From: Agrobacterium tumefaciens_K
GTDB lineage: Bacteria > Pseudomonadota > Alphaproteobacteria > Rhizobiales > Rhizobiaceae
Length of the DNA: 64,000 bases
NCBI RefSeq assembly: GCF_031801495.1
Contig: NZ_JAOEGC010000002.1
Location: 1,860,001-1,924,000, forward strand
Direction: 5' to 3'
In this document: in pieces, positions 17,130 to 26,028 of the stretch
How the letters are laid out: every line of letters begins with the position of its first letter
Numbering within the stretch: position 1 is the stretch's first letter
Position numbers and translations under genes: made by a program
Notes under the pieces: generated by a model
Seen by the model: only the letters and a program-made list of their open reading frames with translations
The model's database searches: none
Told to the model about the DNA's origin: nothing

Positions 17130-17621
17130 TCACGGCTTGCCGTTTTTCCATGTGACCTGCTGGTTATAAAGCGGCACCGTGGAGATCGCCATCTTGGCGG
17201 AACCGTCCGTCAGTTCCCGCGCATGGATCAGGTAGATCAGCGTGTCGTTCGTCTTGTCGTAGACACGGCTGACGACAAGTTTTTTCCAGATCAGCGACAT
17301 GCCCTGCCGGAAAACCTCTTCTCCACCCTTGGACAGATTGATGTCACCGATTTCCACCGGGCCGGTCTGGCTGCACGAAATCGCGTTGTTCGAGGGATCC
17401 TCGAACCAGTTGCCGTTCTTCAACCTGTCGATCATGCCACGCTCGAAGTAGGTAACATGGCAGGTGACGCCGCTGATCTTGGGATCGGCGACGGCCTCTA
17501 CCATGATATCGTTGCCGATCCAGTCGACACCCACCTCTCCGACCACCTCGGAATGCGCAGCGGATATCGGAACCAGGGCCAGAAAACCCGCAAAAAGCGC
17601 CCGCAAACCCTTCGTCTTCAT
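17130..17621 (-). CDS. creA: CreA family periplasmic protein
   Basis: CreA is a conserved periplasmic protein of unknown function. The 163-residue precursor begins MKTKGLRALFAGFLALVPIS with cleavage predicted after SAAHS. The mature part has VGEVGVDWIGNDIMVEAVADPKI, two cysteines (VTCHVTYFERG and ISCSQTGP) that probably form a disulfide, and the conserved SLIWKKLVVSRVYDKTNDTLIYL. GGAGAAC precedes the ATG at 17621. The gene follows the exonuclease gene on the same strand and may be co-transcribed. Convergent with cheW. Confidence 0.92.
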   Translation of the reverse strand: MKTKGLRALFAGFLALVPISAAHSEVVGEVGVDWIGNDIMVEAVADPKISGVTCHVTYFERGMIDRLKNGNWFEDPSNNAISCSQTGPVEIGDINLSKGGEEVFRQGMSLIWKKLVVSRVYDKTNDTLIYLIHARELTDGSAKMAISTVPLYNQQVTWKNGKP

Positions 17622-17668
17622 CGCATGTTCTCCATTGCGTTCAGATGGAAGATAGGAAATCCGCTCCG

Positions 17669-18277
17669 TCAGGCAAGCCGGGAAGCGACGCGTTTTTTCA
17701 TGCTGCACGGCTCATAACCCGTGGCAGTCAACCGCCCGGCAACCATGCCGATCCGCTCAGGCACATCGCGGATATCCGCAACCTTCAACGATTTTGCAGC
17801 GGCAATCGCGGCAGCGGCACAAACCACCGCATCTTCCGCCGCATTGTGATGGACGAAACGAAGCTGGAGGTGATCGGCAATGACATTGAGCTTGTGCGAC
17901 GGCAGGTGCGGCCAGACGCGCTGGGAAATCTTGACGCTGCACAGGTAGGAGAGCTGCGGATAACGCTGCCGGTATTTGTCGAACGAGGCGCGCATGACGC
18001 TGAAATCGAAGGCGGCGTTATGGGCAATCATCGTTGCGTCATGGAAGTCGTCGATGAACTCCTCCATAACCTCGGGAAACTCCGGCGCATTCTCGACGTC
18101 GGCCGGGCGGATGCCGTGAACGGCGATATTGAACGGCGAAAACCGCATGTCTCTGGGGCGAATGAGCCGTTCCTCGACACGCACGATCTCACCTTGCTCT
18201 ATCCACGCCAACCCGACGGAGCAGGCACTGCCCCTCTCCTCATTGGCGGTTTCGAAATCGATGGCGATGGTTTTCAA
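17669..18277 (-). CDS. DEDDh 3'-5' exonuclease (DnaQ-like)
   Basis: A stand-alone exonuclease of the DnaQ/RNase T superfamily, 202 residues. The metal-binding acidic set is visible: Asp7 and Glu9 in AIDFETAN, Asp in AHNAAFDFSVM, and the His and Asp pair in HNAAEDAVVCA, which defines the DEDDh subtype. The N-terminus is uncertain. A TTG at 18277 puts the catalytic motif at the usual position and has GGGA eight bases before it. In-frame ATGs at 18310 and 18328 would add up to 17 residues and lack ribosome sites. Substrate (DNA or RNA) cannot be told. Confidence 0.87.
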   Translation of the reverse strand: MKTIAIDFETANEERGSACSVGLAWIEQGEIVRVEERLIRPRDMRFSPFNIAVHGIRPADVENAPEFPEVMEEFIDDFHDATMIAHNAAFDFSVMRASFDKYRQRYPQLSYLCSVKISQRVWPHLPSHKLNVIADHLQLRFVHHNAAEDAVVCAAAAIAAAKSLKVADIRDVPERIGMVAGRLTATGYEPCSMKKRVASRLA

Positions 18278-18324
18278 AAGTGATTCCCGTGTCTGTCTCA
18301 CCCCCGGCATAAACCGGAATCGGT

Positions 18325-19227
18325 TCAAAGAGAACCGTCGCCGCCAGAATGGGCTTGCGAGAGCATCCAGTCGCGCAGCTTCACTAAATCAGGATTGTCG
18401 AGCATTCGCGGCGGATAGACGAGGAAATAGGCAAGCGTGCTGGTGATGTCTTTTTCAAAAGGCGCCAACAGTGTCCCCTCAGCAAGCTCCCGCGAAACCA
18501 GCGACCGCCGCGTCAACGCAATGCCGTGCCCCGCCTTGGCGGCATCGAGCGCGCCGTTGCTGTCGATGAAGACCGTCCCCCCGGACGCATCGACGTCCGC
18601 AGCACCCGCTGTTTCCAGCCAGAGACGCCACTCGTTCCTGTTCTCGTCATGCAGCAACGGAACGGATTTCAGATCACCCGGCACCCGCAGCGGCCCGCGT
18701 TTTTCGATCAGCATCGGTGAGCACACCGGCAACGTGCTGTCGTCTATGAACCGGATGCTTTCCAGTCCCTCATAACGGCCATAACCATGCCGCACGGCAA
18801 GATCGACGTCATCCTTGGAAAAATCCACCAGACGGTTCGTCACGCTGATGCGTACATCGATGTGCGGATGCTGTTGCTGGAAGGCCGGTAGCCGCGGCAT
18901 CAACCATTGAGCTGCGAAGGTCGGCGTGCAGCTGAGCGTAAGAACCGTGATATCCGAGCGCGCCGTCAGTTCCGCCGTGGCCTCGCGCATCATACGGAAT
19001 GCGGTGCGAAGCGCACCGTAATATCGTTCACCCTTACGGGTCAGCTGAATGCTGCGCGGTCTGCGGAAGAACAACTGCACGCCAAGGCGCGTTTCCAGAT
19101 CGCGGACCTGAAGGCTGACCGCACCCGGCGTCACGTTGAGCTCGTTCGCGGCAAGGGTGACACTTCGGTAACGCGCTGCCGCTTCGAAAGCCTGCAAGCC
19201 TTTGAGGGATGGAAGTTCTGCAGCCAT
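18325..19227 (-). CDS. LysR-family transcriptional regulator (GcvA-like)
   Basis: A 300-residue DNA-binding regulator. The winged helix-turn-helix is at residues 5-65 (PSLKGLQAFEAAARYRSVTLAANELNVTPGAVSLQVRDLE), followed by a periplasmic-binding-like effector domain (about 90-295). The LKGLQAFEAAARYRS opening is typical of the GcvA/AmpR branch. It is divergent from the EamA exporter at 19415 with a 187-base shared region, the standard arrangement for a LysR protein controlling its neighbour. That target is inference. The effector is unknown. Confidence 0.93.
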   Translation of the reverse strand: MAAELPSLKGLQAFEAAARYRSVTLAANELNVTPGAVSLQVRDLETRLGVQLFFRRPRSIQLTRKGERYYGALRTAFRMMREATAELTARSDITVLTLSCTPTFAAQWLMPRLPAFQQQHPHIDVRISVTNRLVDFSKDDVDLAVRHGYGRYEGLESIRFIDDSTLPVCSPMLIEKRGPLRVPGDLKSVPLLHDENRNEWRLWLETAGAADVDASGGTVFIDSNGALDAAKAGHGIALTRRSLVSRELAEGTLLAPFEKDITSTLAYFLVYPPRMLDNPDLVKLRDWMLSQAHSGGDGSL

Positions 19228-19414
19228 GATTTAGCCAACCTCAATCATTCAGCGAAAAACAATCGTTTGAAAGTAGCCTGCAACAGGCAGTAAATAAACA
19301 TAATTCGCAATGAAAAGTCCGATAAGAAAAAAATGATGCAGAGGAAAACTCAACCGATATCGGGTGGAGTTTTGCTTCCGTGTCAGCAATTATTCAACCC
19401 TCGGAGGGAACATC

Positions 19415-20329
19415 ATGTCGGTACAAAAACAGATGAACGCCACAGAATGGGCAATGCTCGTGGCGCTCTCCCTGCTCTGGGGGGGATCGTTCTTTTTCGT
19501 CGGTATCGCCGTGAAGGAGTTACCGCCGGTGACGATCGTGACGCTACGTGTATCTCTTGCGGCGATCGCGCTCCTGATCGTCTGCCGCATCATGGGTCTT
19601 CAGCTGCCCCGCCAGTGGACGGTATGGCGTGCCTTTTTCGGCATGGGGCTGCTCAACAACATCATTCCCTTCTGCCTGATCGTCTGGGGCCAGACGCATA
19701 TTGCAAGCGGCCTCGCTTCCGTTCTGAATGCAACCACGCCGCTGTTTACGGTGATCGTCGCCCATTTCCTCACCGCCGACGAGAAGATGACCGGCAACAA
19801 GCTGGCGGGTGTCCTTGTTGGCTTCGCCGGAGTAGCAACGATGATCGGTCCGGCCGCCCTGGCTGGCGCAACATCCGGTCTGGTCGGACAGATCGCCGTC
19901 CTCGGCGCCGCCATCTCATACGCCTTCGCCAGCATATTCGGCCGCCGCTTCAAGGCAATGGGCGTACCGCCGCTGATGACAGCAACCGGTCAGATCTCCT
20001 CCTCGACGCTGATGCTGATTCCGCTGGCGCTGCTGATCGACAAACCGTGGACGCTCGCGATGCCCGGCCTCGAAACATGGGGGGCGCTGGTCGGCATCGC
20101 GCTCCTGTCGACGGCACTCGCCTATCTCATCTTCTTCCGCATTCTGGCGACGGCTGGTGCGACCAATCTCGCCCTCGTGACCTTCCTCATTCCCGTCAGC
20201 GCCATCCTGCTCGGCTCCATGTTTCTCGGTGAACGGCTGGAACCCAAGCATTTCGCAGGAATGGCGATGATCGCCGCCGGACTGGCAGCAATCGACGGAA
20301 GGCTGCTCAGGCGTCTGCGGCTCGCGTAA
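19415..20329 (+). CDS. EamA-family (DMT) exporter
   Basis: A ten-helix inner-membrane drug/metabolite transporter, 304 residues, made of two EamA repeats. Repeat one opens WAMLVALSLLWGGSFFFVGIAVKELPPVTIVTLR and repeat two opens LVGQIAVLGAAISYAFASIFGRRF. It ends with the conserved LALVTFLIPVSAILLGSMFLGERL. GGAGG stands eight bases before the ATG at 19415. Probably regulated by the divergent LysR gene. Substrate unknown. Confidence 0.92.
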   Translation: MSVQKQMNATEWAMLVALSLLWGGSFFFVGIAVKELPPVTIVTLRVSLAAIALLIVCRIMGLQLPRQWTVWRAFFGMGLLNNIIPFCLIVWGQTHIASGLASVLNATTPLFTVIVAHFLTADEKMTGNKLAGVLVGFAGVATMIGPAALAGATSGLVGQIAVLGAAISYAFASIFGRRFKAMGVPPLMTATGQISSSTLMLIPLALLIDKPWTLAMPGLETWGALVGIALLSTALAYLIFFRILATAGATNLALVTFLIPVSAILLGSMFLGERLEPKHFAGMAMIAAGLAAIDGRLLRRLRLA

Positions 20330-20403
20330 AACGGGAAGAGGCGTTGACAACAAACCACACCACCAGCATTCTGACGCGCATGATCGCACAGTTCAAAAAT
20401 ACG

Positions 20404-20504
20404 ATGCTCAACCGTACGACCTCCGGCAAGCCGGCTGGCGGTGGAGCATTGTCGCGGTAAACCTGCGATCATTATCCATCCAGCCCTGCCGAAAAGAGCA
20501 GGGC
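20404..20504. repeat. Two adjacent hairpins between the EamA and GNAT genes
   Basis: The first structure has outer arms ATGCTC (20404-20409) and GAGCAT (20444-20449), an inner ACC/GGT pairing and a CCGG-CAAG-CCGG core. The second is GCCCTGC (20483-20489), an 8-base loop and GCAGGGC (20498-20504). Neither has a T-run. They could be a processed RNA, a palindromic repeat or an mRNA-stabilising element. The surrounding 215 bases hold no gene. Confidence 0.4.
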
Positions 20505-20544
20505 GAATGGACACCTGCTCTCCGGCCGACATCAGGAGAACAGC

Positions 20545-21078
20545 ATGGTAAACTCACAAGACGACGCTCCACCCTATTGCGATTTCAGGATCGATGAGCT
20601 GATGGTCCGCGGCATCAGGCCGGAAGACGCGGAAGGCTTGACGGAAGTTCTGAACATGCCCGGCGTCCGCCATGGCACCCTGCGCCAGCCCTTTCAGAGT
20701 ATTGCCCGCACACGGCAATATATCGAAGGGCTTTCGCCTTCCGATATTGTCGTTGCAGCGGAATGGCGTGGCAGGATACTCGGCAACGCCGGACTGCACG
20801 CGAAATCCGGACGGCAGAAGCATGTCGCCACGCTCGGTATCGGCATCCATGACGATTTCGCTGGCAAGGGTATCGGATCGAAGCTTCTGGCAACACTCAT
20901 CGATGCCGCTGAAAACTGGCACGATATCAGGCGTATCGACCTCAACGTTTTTACCGACAACACGCCCGCAATCGGGCTGTACAGGAAATTCGGCTTCGAA
21001 ATCGAAGGAACCTTGCGAAACTACGCCTTCCGCGATGGCACCTATGCCGATTCACATATCATGGCCCGCATACGATGA
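20545..21078 (+). CDS. GNAT family N-acetyltransferase
   Basis: A 177-residue acetyl-CoA-dependent transferase. Acetyl-CoA binding motif A is LGIGIHDDFAGKGIGSKLLATLI, with the R/Q-x2-G-x-G/A signature present as AGKGIG. The C-terminal LNVFTDNTPAIGLYRKFGFEIEGTLRNYAFRDG is the usual motif B and closely resembles RimJ/RimL-type and amino-sugar acetyltransferases. AGGAGA stands six bases before the ATG. Convergent with the APH-like kinase gene. Substrate unknown. Confidence 0.9.
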   Translation: MVNSQDDAPPYCDFRIDELMVRGIRPEDAEGLTEVLNMPGVRHGTLRQPFQSIARTRQYIEGLSPSDIVVAAEWRGRILGNAGLHAKSGRQKHVATLGIGIHDDFAGKGIGSKLLATLIDAAENWHDIRRIDLNVFTDNTPAIGLYRKFGFEIEGTLRNYAFRDGTYADSHIMARIR

Positions 21079-21085
21079 CGGCACC

Positions 21086-21988
21086 TCACGCCGGACGCCG
21101 CACCTGATGATCCTCAAACACCTGCCGGATGGTCCGCCGCGACCATTCGGCAAGCTTTTCGTTATGGCCACGCTGTGCAGCGAGCGTGATCAGCGCCTTC
21201 CAGAGCGCCCAGCCTCTTCCACGCTGCCACGTCGCTTCTTTGAGGGGCAGAGCCTCGCGAAATATCTTCCGGCTGTCGTGATCCAGCACATTCCATGCAA
21301 GGATGAGATCGCAAGACGGATCGCCAACACCTGAACTGCCGAAATCGATCACCGCGGAGAGGCGACCGTCTCTGACCAGCAGATTGCCTTCGGCAACATC
21401 GCCATGAACCCAGACGGGTTTGTTCTGCCAATGGCTGGACAGGGCAAGCTGCCAGACATCGAGTGCAAGTCCCGCATCGATTTCATCCTCGACTGCCAGC
21501 ATGGCCAGCCGCGCCTCTTCGTCATAAACCTTCAGTGAACCGCCCCGATGAAAATTATGGTCGCCAGCAGGCGGACCATCGGAAGCATCGATGGCATGCA
21601 AGGCTTTCAGAAAATCCGCCACGTCACGCGCGAGGGCCGACAGATCAACAGCGTCCGGACGCCGGATCAACGGCTCGCCTTCGAGCCATGCATAGATGGA
21701 CCAGGGAAACGGATATCCCTCCCCCGGCTCACCGCGGGCCAATGGTACTGGAATGGGAACAGGCAACGCAGGCGCCAACCTAGGCAACCAGAGATGCTCC
21801 TTGTCGATTTGCGGAACGTAGCGCTTCGCGCTTGGCAAACGGCCAAGCATCGTATCGCCAAGACGGAAACTGCGATTATCCCAGCCGCTCAGCTCCACCG
21901 GCTGCACATCCAGCCCCGCCCATTGCGGAAACTGGTCGGCGATCAGCGCGCTGACCTGCTCTGTCGAGACGACAAAACGATCATCCAT
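21086..21988 (-). CDS. Aminoglycoside phosphotransferase (APH) family kinase
   Basis: A 300-residue kinase of the APH/ChoK fold. Brenner's catalytic motif is VWVHGDVAEGNLLV, with Asp and Asn, and the metal-binding Asp is in LSAVIDFGSSGVGDPSCDL. The N-lobe has SGWDNRSFRLGDTMLGRLP. It resembles chromosomal small-molecule kinases such as macrolide or hygromycin phosphotransferase homologues, so antibiotic resistance should not be assumed. ATG 21988 follows GGGAGACGGAGC and is preferred over a nine-residue extension. It lies 65 bases downstream of... its own promoter region beside the convergent GNAT gene; nearest same-strand gene is ligA, which ends below it at 22054. Confidence 0.87.
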   Translation of the reverse strand: MDDRFVVSTEQVSALIADQFPQWAGLDVQPVELSGWDNRSFRLGDTMLGRLPSAKRYVPQIDKEHLWLPRLAPALPVPIPVPLARGEPGEGYPFPWSIYAWLEGEPLIRRPDAVDLSALARDVADFLKALHAIDASDGPPAGDHNFHRGGSLKVYDEEARLAMLAVEDEIDAGLALDVWQLALSSHWQNKPVWVHGDVAEGNLLVRDGRLSAVIDFGSSGVGDPSCDLILAWNVLDHDSRKIFREALPLKEATWQRGRGWALWKALITLAAQRGHNEKLAEWSRRTIRQVFEDHQVRRPA

Positions 21989-22053
21989 GCTCCGTCTCCC
22001 GTTCTCAGGATCCACCCTTTACCCGTGAAACGCAAGGCCGCGATGGCGCCGCC

Positions 22054-24228
22054 TCATCCCCCGATCAGCGCCAGCCACTCATCCTCATCCATGGTCTGCA
22101 CGCCAAGCTCCTGCGCCTTGGCGAGCTTGGAGCCTGCACCCGGCCCCGCGACCAGAATATCGGTCTTTTTCGACACCGAACCGGCGACCTTCGCACCAAG
22201 GCTTTCGGCACGCGCCTTCGCCTCGTCGCGGGTGAATTTCTCCAGCGAGCCGGTGAAGACAACCGTTTTGCCCGCCACGGGACTACCTTCCGTCGAAGGC
22301 TTTTCGGCCTCCTTCGGCTGCAACTCCCGCATCAGGCGGTCGATGACATCGATATTGCGCGGCTCCTTGTAGAACTCGACAATGGCGCGCGCCACCACCT
22401 CACCGATGCCGTCAATGCTGTTGAGTTCGCCCCACGCATCGCCGGAAAGATCGGCCGCCGCCTTCATGCTTTCTTCGAAGTGCGCATAGGTGCCATAGGA
22501 TCGTGCCAGAAGCTTCGCCGTCGTTTCACCGACATGGCGAATACCGAGCGCGAAGATCAGACGGTTGAGATCAATCTCGCGGCGCGCGTCAATCGCATCG
22601 AACAGCTTCTTGACGCTGACCTTGCCGAAACCATCGATGTTTTCCAGCTTCGTCAGCGACGAGGCCTCCTGCCGCGCCTTCAGCGTGAAAATATCCGGCG
22701 CGGTTTTGATCGATAGCGTCGGATCTTCGCTTTCGAAGAAGAAATCGATCTGCTTGGTGCCAAGCCCCTCGATGTCGAAGGCGTTGCGCGAAACGAAATG
22801 TTTCAGGTGCTCCACCGCCTGCGCCCGGCAGACGAAACCGCCGGTGCAACGCGTCACGGAATCCAGCTTTCCGGTCTTTTCGTTGCGCTCACGCACCGCA
22901 TGGCTGCCGCAAACCGGGCATTTCTCCGGGAACGCATATGGCACGGAGCCGGCATCGCGTTTCTCCAGCAGAACGTCCAGAACCTGCGGGATGACGTCAC
23001 CCGCACGCTGCACGATCACCGTGTCGCCGATGCGGATATCATGATCGTCGGGGCGGATGCGCTCGCCGCTGTTGCCGATGCCATTGATGTAATCGGCATT
23101 GTGCAGCGTCGCGTTCGTCACCACCACGCCGCCCACCGTCACCGGGGTCAACCGCGCAACGGGCGTCAAAGCGCCGGTCCGTCCAACCTGGATTTCAATA
23201 TTCTCGACCGTGGTGAAAGCCTGCTCGGCCGGGAACTTGTGGGCCGTCGCCCAGCGCGGGCTGCGTGAACGGAAGCCCAGCCGCTCCTGAAGGTCGAGGC
23301 GGTCGACCTTGTAGACCATGCCGTCGATGTCATAATCGAGGTCGGGACGCGCGATGCCGATTTCACGATAATGCTCAAGCAGTTGCTCGGCGGACGTGAA
23401 TCGCTTCATGAACGGATTGACTGGAAAACCCCACGCCTTGAACATTTCCACGATGCCGAACTGCGTATCGGCAAGACGTGCCGGCTGCCCGCCATTGGAA
23501 ACCTCGCCGAGCGCATAGGCGAAGAACCGCAGCTTGCGTCTGGCCGTCACGTTCGCATCGAGCTGGCGCAGCGAACCGGAGGCCGTGTTGCGCGGGTTCA
23601 CATAGGTCTGCTTGCCCTCCGCCTCCATCTGGGCATTCAGCGCGAGAAAGTCGCTCTTGGCCATATAGACCTCGCCACGCACCTCCACCACATCCGGCGC
23701 ACCCGCAGGCAACGTGTTCGGAATTTCCTTGATGGTCAGGATATTTGCGGTGACGTTTTCGCCGGTCGTACCATCGCCGCGTGTCGCCGCCGTCTTCAGC
23801 CTGCCGTTCTCGTAGCGGATCGACATCGAAAGCCCGTCGATTTTCGGCTCCGCCGTGAAGGCGATGGAATTGTCCGGCAACTGACCGAGGAAGCGATAAA
23901 CGGACGCGACGAAATCCTGCACGTCCTCATCCGAGAACGTGTTGTCCAGAGACAGCATCGGCCGCGCATGCACGATGGGTGCGAAGGTTGGCAGCGGCGT
24001 GAAGCCGACTTTCTTCGACGGGCTATCGGCACGAACCAGATCTGGAAACGCCGCTTCGATGGCATCGTTCCGGCGTTTCAGCGCATCGTAGTCCGCATCG
24101 GAAATCTCCGGCGCGTCCTTGCCGTGATAGAGCGCATCGTGCCGGGAAAGCTCTGCCGCGAGAAATGCAAGCTCGGAGGACGCCTCAAGCTCGGTCAGGT
24201 TTTCGACGGGGATATGGTCTTTCGACAT
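22054..24228 (-). CDS. ligA: NAD-dependent DNA ligase
   Basis: Seals nicks in replication and repair using NAD. The 724-residue protein has all domains in order: the Ia NAD-binding domain with YHGKDAPEISDADYDAL, the adenylation domain with nucleophile Lys129 in AEPKIDGLS and later YKVDRLDLQERLG, the OB fold, the zinc finger (CPVCGS then two more Cys at RCTGGFVCRAQ), the helix-hairpin-helix repeats, and a C-terminal BRCT domain from AGKTVVFTGSLEKFTRDEA. Full length and no missing catalytic residue. Downstream of recN on the same strand after a 111-base gap. Confidence 0.98.
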   Translation of the reverse strand: MSKDHIPVENLTELEASSELAFLAAELSRHDALYHGKDAPEISDADYDALKRRNDAIEAAFPDLVRADSPSKKVGFTPLPTFAPIVHARPMLSLDNTFSDEDVQDFVASVYRFLGQLPDNSIAFTAEPKIDGLSMSIRYENGRLKTAATRGDGTTGENVTANILTIKEIPNTLPAGAPDVVEVRGEVYMAKSDFLALNAQMEAEGKQTYVNPRNTASGSLRQLDANVTARRKLRFFAYALGEVSNGGQPARLADTQFGIVEMFKAWGFPVNPFMKRFTSAEQLLEHYREIGIARPDLDYDIDGMVYKVDRLDLQERLGFRSRSPRWATAHKFPAEQAFTTVENIEIQVGRTGALTPVARLTPVTVGGVVVTNATLHNADYINGIGNSGERIRPDDHDIRIGDTVIVQRAGDVIPQVLDVLLEKRDAGSVPYAFPEKCPVCGSHAVRERNEKTGKLDSVTRCTGGFVCRAQAVEHLKHFVSRNAFDIEGLGTKQIDFFFESEDPTLSIKTAPDIFTLKARQEASSLTKLENIDGFGKVSVKKLFDAIDARREIDLNRLIFALGIRHVGETTAKLLARSYGTYAHFEESMKAAADLSGDAWGELNSIDGIGEVVARAIVEFYKEPRNIDVIDRLMRELQPKEAEKPSTEGSPVAGKTVVFTGSLEKFTRDEAKARAESLGAKVAGSVSKKTDILVAGPGAGSKLAKAQELGVQTMDEDEWLALIGG

Positions 24229-24339
24229 GGCGGCCTCACAGTGAAATACCGAACGCTTTTAGCCGAAACAGAATGCAATCAAAACAGTTTTGCCACGCCA
24301 CCCACAGCGCTGAGAACTCGCCGCGAAAACTTCGTAACG

Positions 24340-26013
24340 TTAGTCCTTGGCCGCCAGAAGGCGAGCCGCTGCCGCCCTCGCCTCGTCCGTCACAGAAGCA
24401 CCGGCCAGCATGCGGGCGATTTCTTCCGTACGGTGTTCCGGCTGCATGGTGGCGACACGGGTGGCGATCCGCTCGCTGCCATCGCCGGATGGCCCCTTGG
24501 AGATCAGCAGATGCGTGGCAGCGCGGGCAGCGACCTGCGGCGCATGGGTCACGGAAAGCACCTGCACGGTTTTGGAAAGACGGCGAAGCCGTTGGCCGAT
24601 GGCGTCCGCCACCGCACCGCCCACACCCGTATCGATTTCGTCGAAGACCAGCGTCGGCGCCGAACCACGGTCGGCAAGCGCGACTTTCAGCGCCAGCAGA
24701 AAACGCGACAGTTCACCACCCGATGCGACTTTCATGATCGGACCGGGGCGCGTGCCTGGATTGGTCTGAACGTGGAACTCCACAACGTCGATACCGTCAG
24801 CCGTCGCCTGCTCCGGGTCGGAGGAAACTTCGACCGAGAAACGCGCCCTTTCCAGCTTTAGCGCCGGCAGTTCCGCCATCACGGCTTCAGAAAGCGAATC
24901 GGCGGCATGGTGACGCTTTTCCGACAGCGATTTGGCGGCGTGATCGAAATCAGCCTTTACGATGCCGAGATTGGCCTCGAGTTTGCCAAGCTGCTCTTCG
25001 CCCGCATCGAGATCGGCAAGATCGGCAACCATGCGTTCGGCAAGTGCGGGCAGATCGACCACCGCGACATTGTATTTGCGGCCAGCGGCGCGCAATGCGA
25101 ACAACCGTTCCTCGACACGCTCCAGTTCGCGTGGATCGAACTCGGTACGCCGAAGCGCCGCTTCCACTTCCATCTGGGCGTTGGAAAGGTTGTCGAGCGC
25201 GGCATCCAGCAACTGCACGGTATCTTCCAGCAGGCCCGGCGCTTCGTGGCTCTTGCGCTCCAGGCGCCGCATCATCGAGGCAATCATCGGAACGGGCGAG
25301 GCATTACCATTCAGGAACTCGCTTGCCTCGGCGATGTCGCCCGCAATGCGCTCGGATTTCTGCATGACGGCACGGCGCTCGGCAAGCTCGTCTTCCTCGC
25401 CGTCGCGAGGCGAAAGAGCCTCAAGTTCTTCGACGGAAGCCCGCAGATAATCCGCTTCGCGGGCAGCAGCCTCCACCTTGGCACGATGGGTTTTGAGCGC
25501 GCGCTCGGCATCCTTCCAGGTCCGGTAAAGCCCCTGAACACGCCGCACGTCATCGCCAAGCATCGCAAAGGCATCCAGAAGCGTGCGATGCGCGTCGGTA
25601 TCGACAAGAGCGCGGTCATCGTGCTGACCGTGGATTTCAACGAGAGTCTGACCAAGCTGGCGCATCATCTGCACGCTGACGGCCTGATCGTTGACGTAAG
25701 CCTTGGTTCGGCCATCGGACGATTGCACCCGACGGAAAATCAGATCGCCATCGTCATCCAGACCGTTCTCCCGCAGCAAGGCGCGCGCGGGATGATTTTG
25801 GGAGACCTCGAAGCTGGCCGTGACCTGCCCCTTGTCCTCGCCGTGACGGACCAGTCCGCCATCGCCGCGACCGCCAAGTGCCAGCGACAGGCTGTCCAGC
25901 AGGATCGATTTGCCCGCGCCGGTTTCACCCGTCAACACGGAAAGGCCCGCCTCAAAGCCGAGGTCGAGCCTTTCAATCAGGACGATATCGCGGATGGAGA
26001 GCTGGACCAGCAT
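24340..26013 (-). CDS. recN: DNA repair protein RecN
   Basis: SMC-like ATPase for double-strand break repair, 557 residues. The N-terminal half has Walker A GETGAGKS (residues 29-36) in LSVLTGETGAGKSILLDSLS. Long coiled-coil arms occupy the middle, and the C-terminal half has the signature VASGGELSRFLLALKVAL followed by Walker B TLVFDEIDTGVGG. Only 15 bases separate it from bamD upstream, so both are likely on one transcript. No alphaproteobacterial LexA site was seen immediately before it. Confidence 0.97.
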   Translation of the reverse strand: MLVQLSIRDIVLIERLDLGFEAGLSVLTGETGAGKSILLDSLSLALGGRGDGGLVRHGEDKGQVTASFEVSQNHPARALLRENGLDDDGDLIFRRVQSSDGRTKAYVNDQAVSVQMMRQLGQTLVEIHGQHDDRALVDTDAHRTLLDAFAMLGDDVRRVQGLYRTWKDAERALKTHRAKVEAAAREADYLRASVEELEALSPRDGEEDELAERRAVMQKSERIAGDIAEASEFLNGNASPVPMIASMMRRLERKSHEAPGLLEDTVQLLDAALDNLSNAQMEVEAALRRTEFDPRELERVEERLFALRAAGRKYNVAVVDLPALAERMVADLADLDAGEEQLGKLEANLGIVKADFDHAAKSLSEKRHHAADSLSEAVMAELPALKLERARFSVEVSSDPEQATADGIDVVEFHVQTNPGTRPGPIMKVASGGELSRFLLALKVALADRGSAPTLVFDEIDTGVGGAVADAIGQRLRRLSKTVQVLSVTHAPQVAARAATHLLISKGPSGDGSERIATRVATMQPEHRTEEIARMLAGASVTDEARAAAARLLAAKD

Positions 26014-26028
26014 GGCCTATGCCCTATC

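Noticed and set aside
21086..21988. APH-family kinase considered as an antibiotic resistance gene
   Set aside because: The fold is shared by many metabolic kinases, the context is chromosomal, and no mobile element is near.
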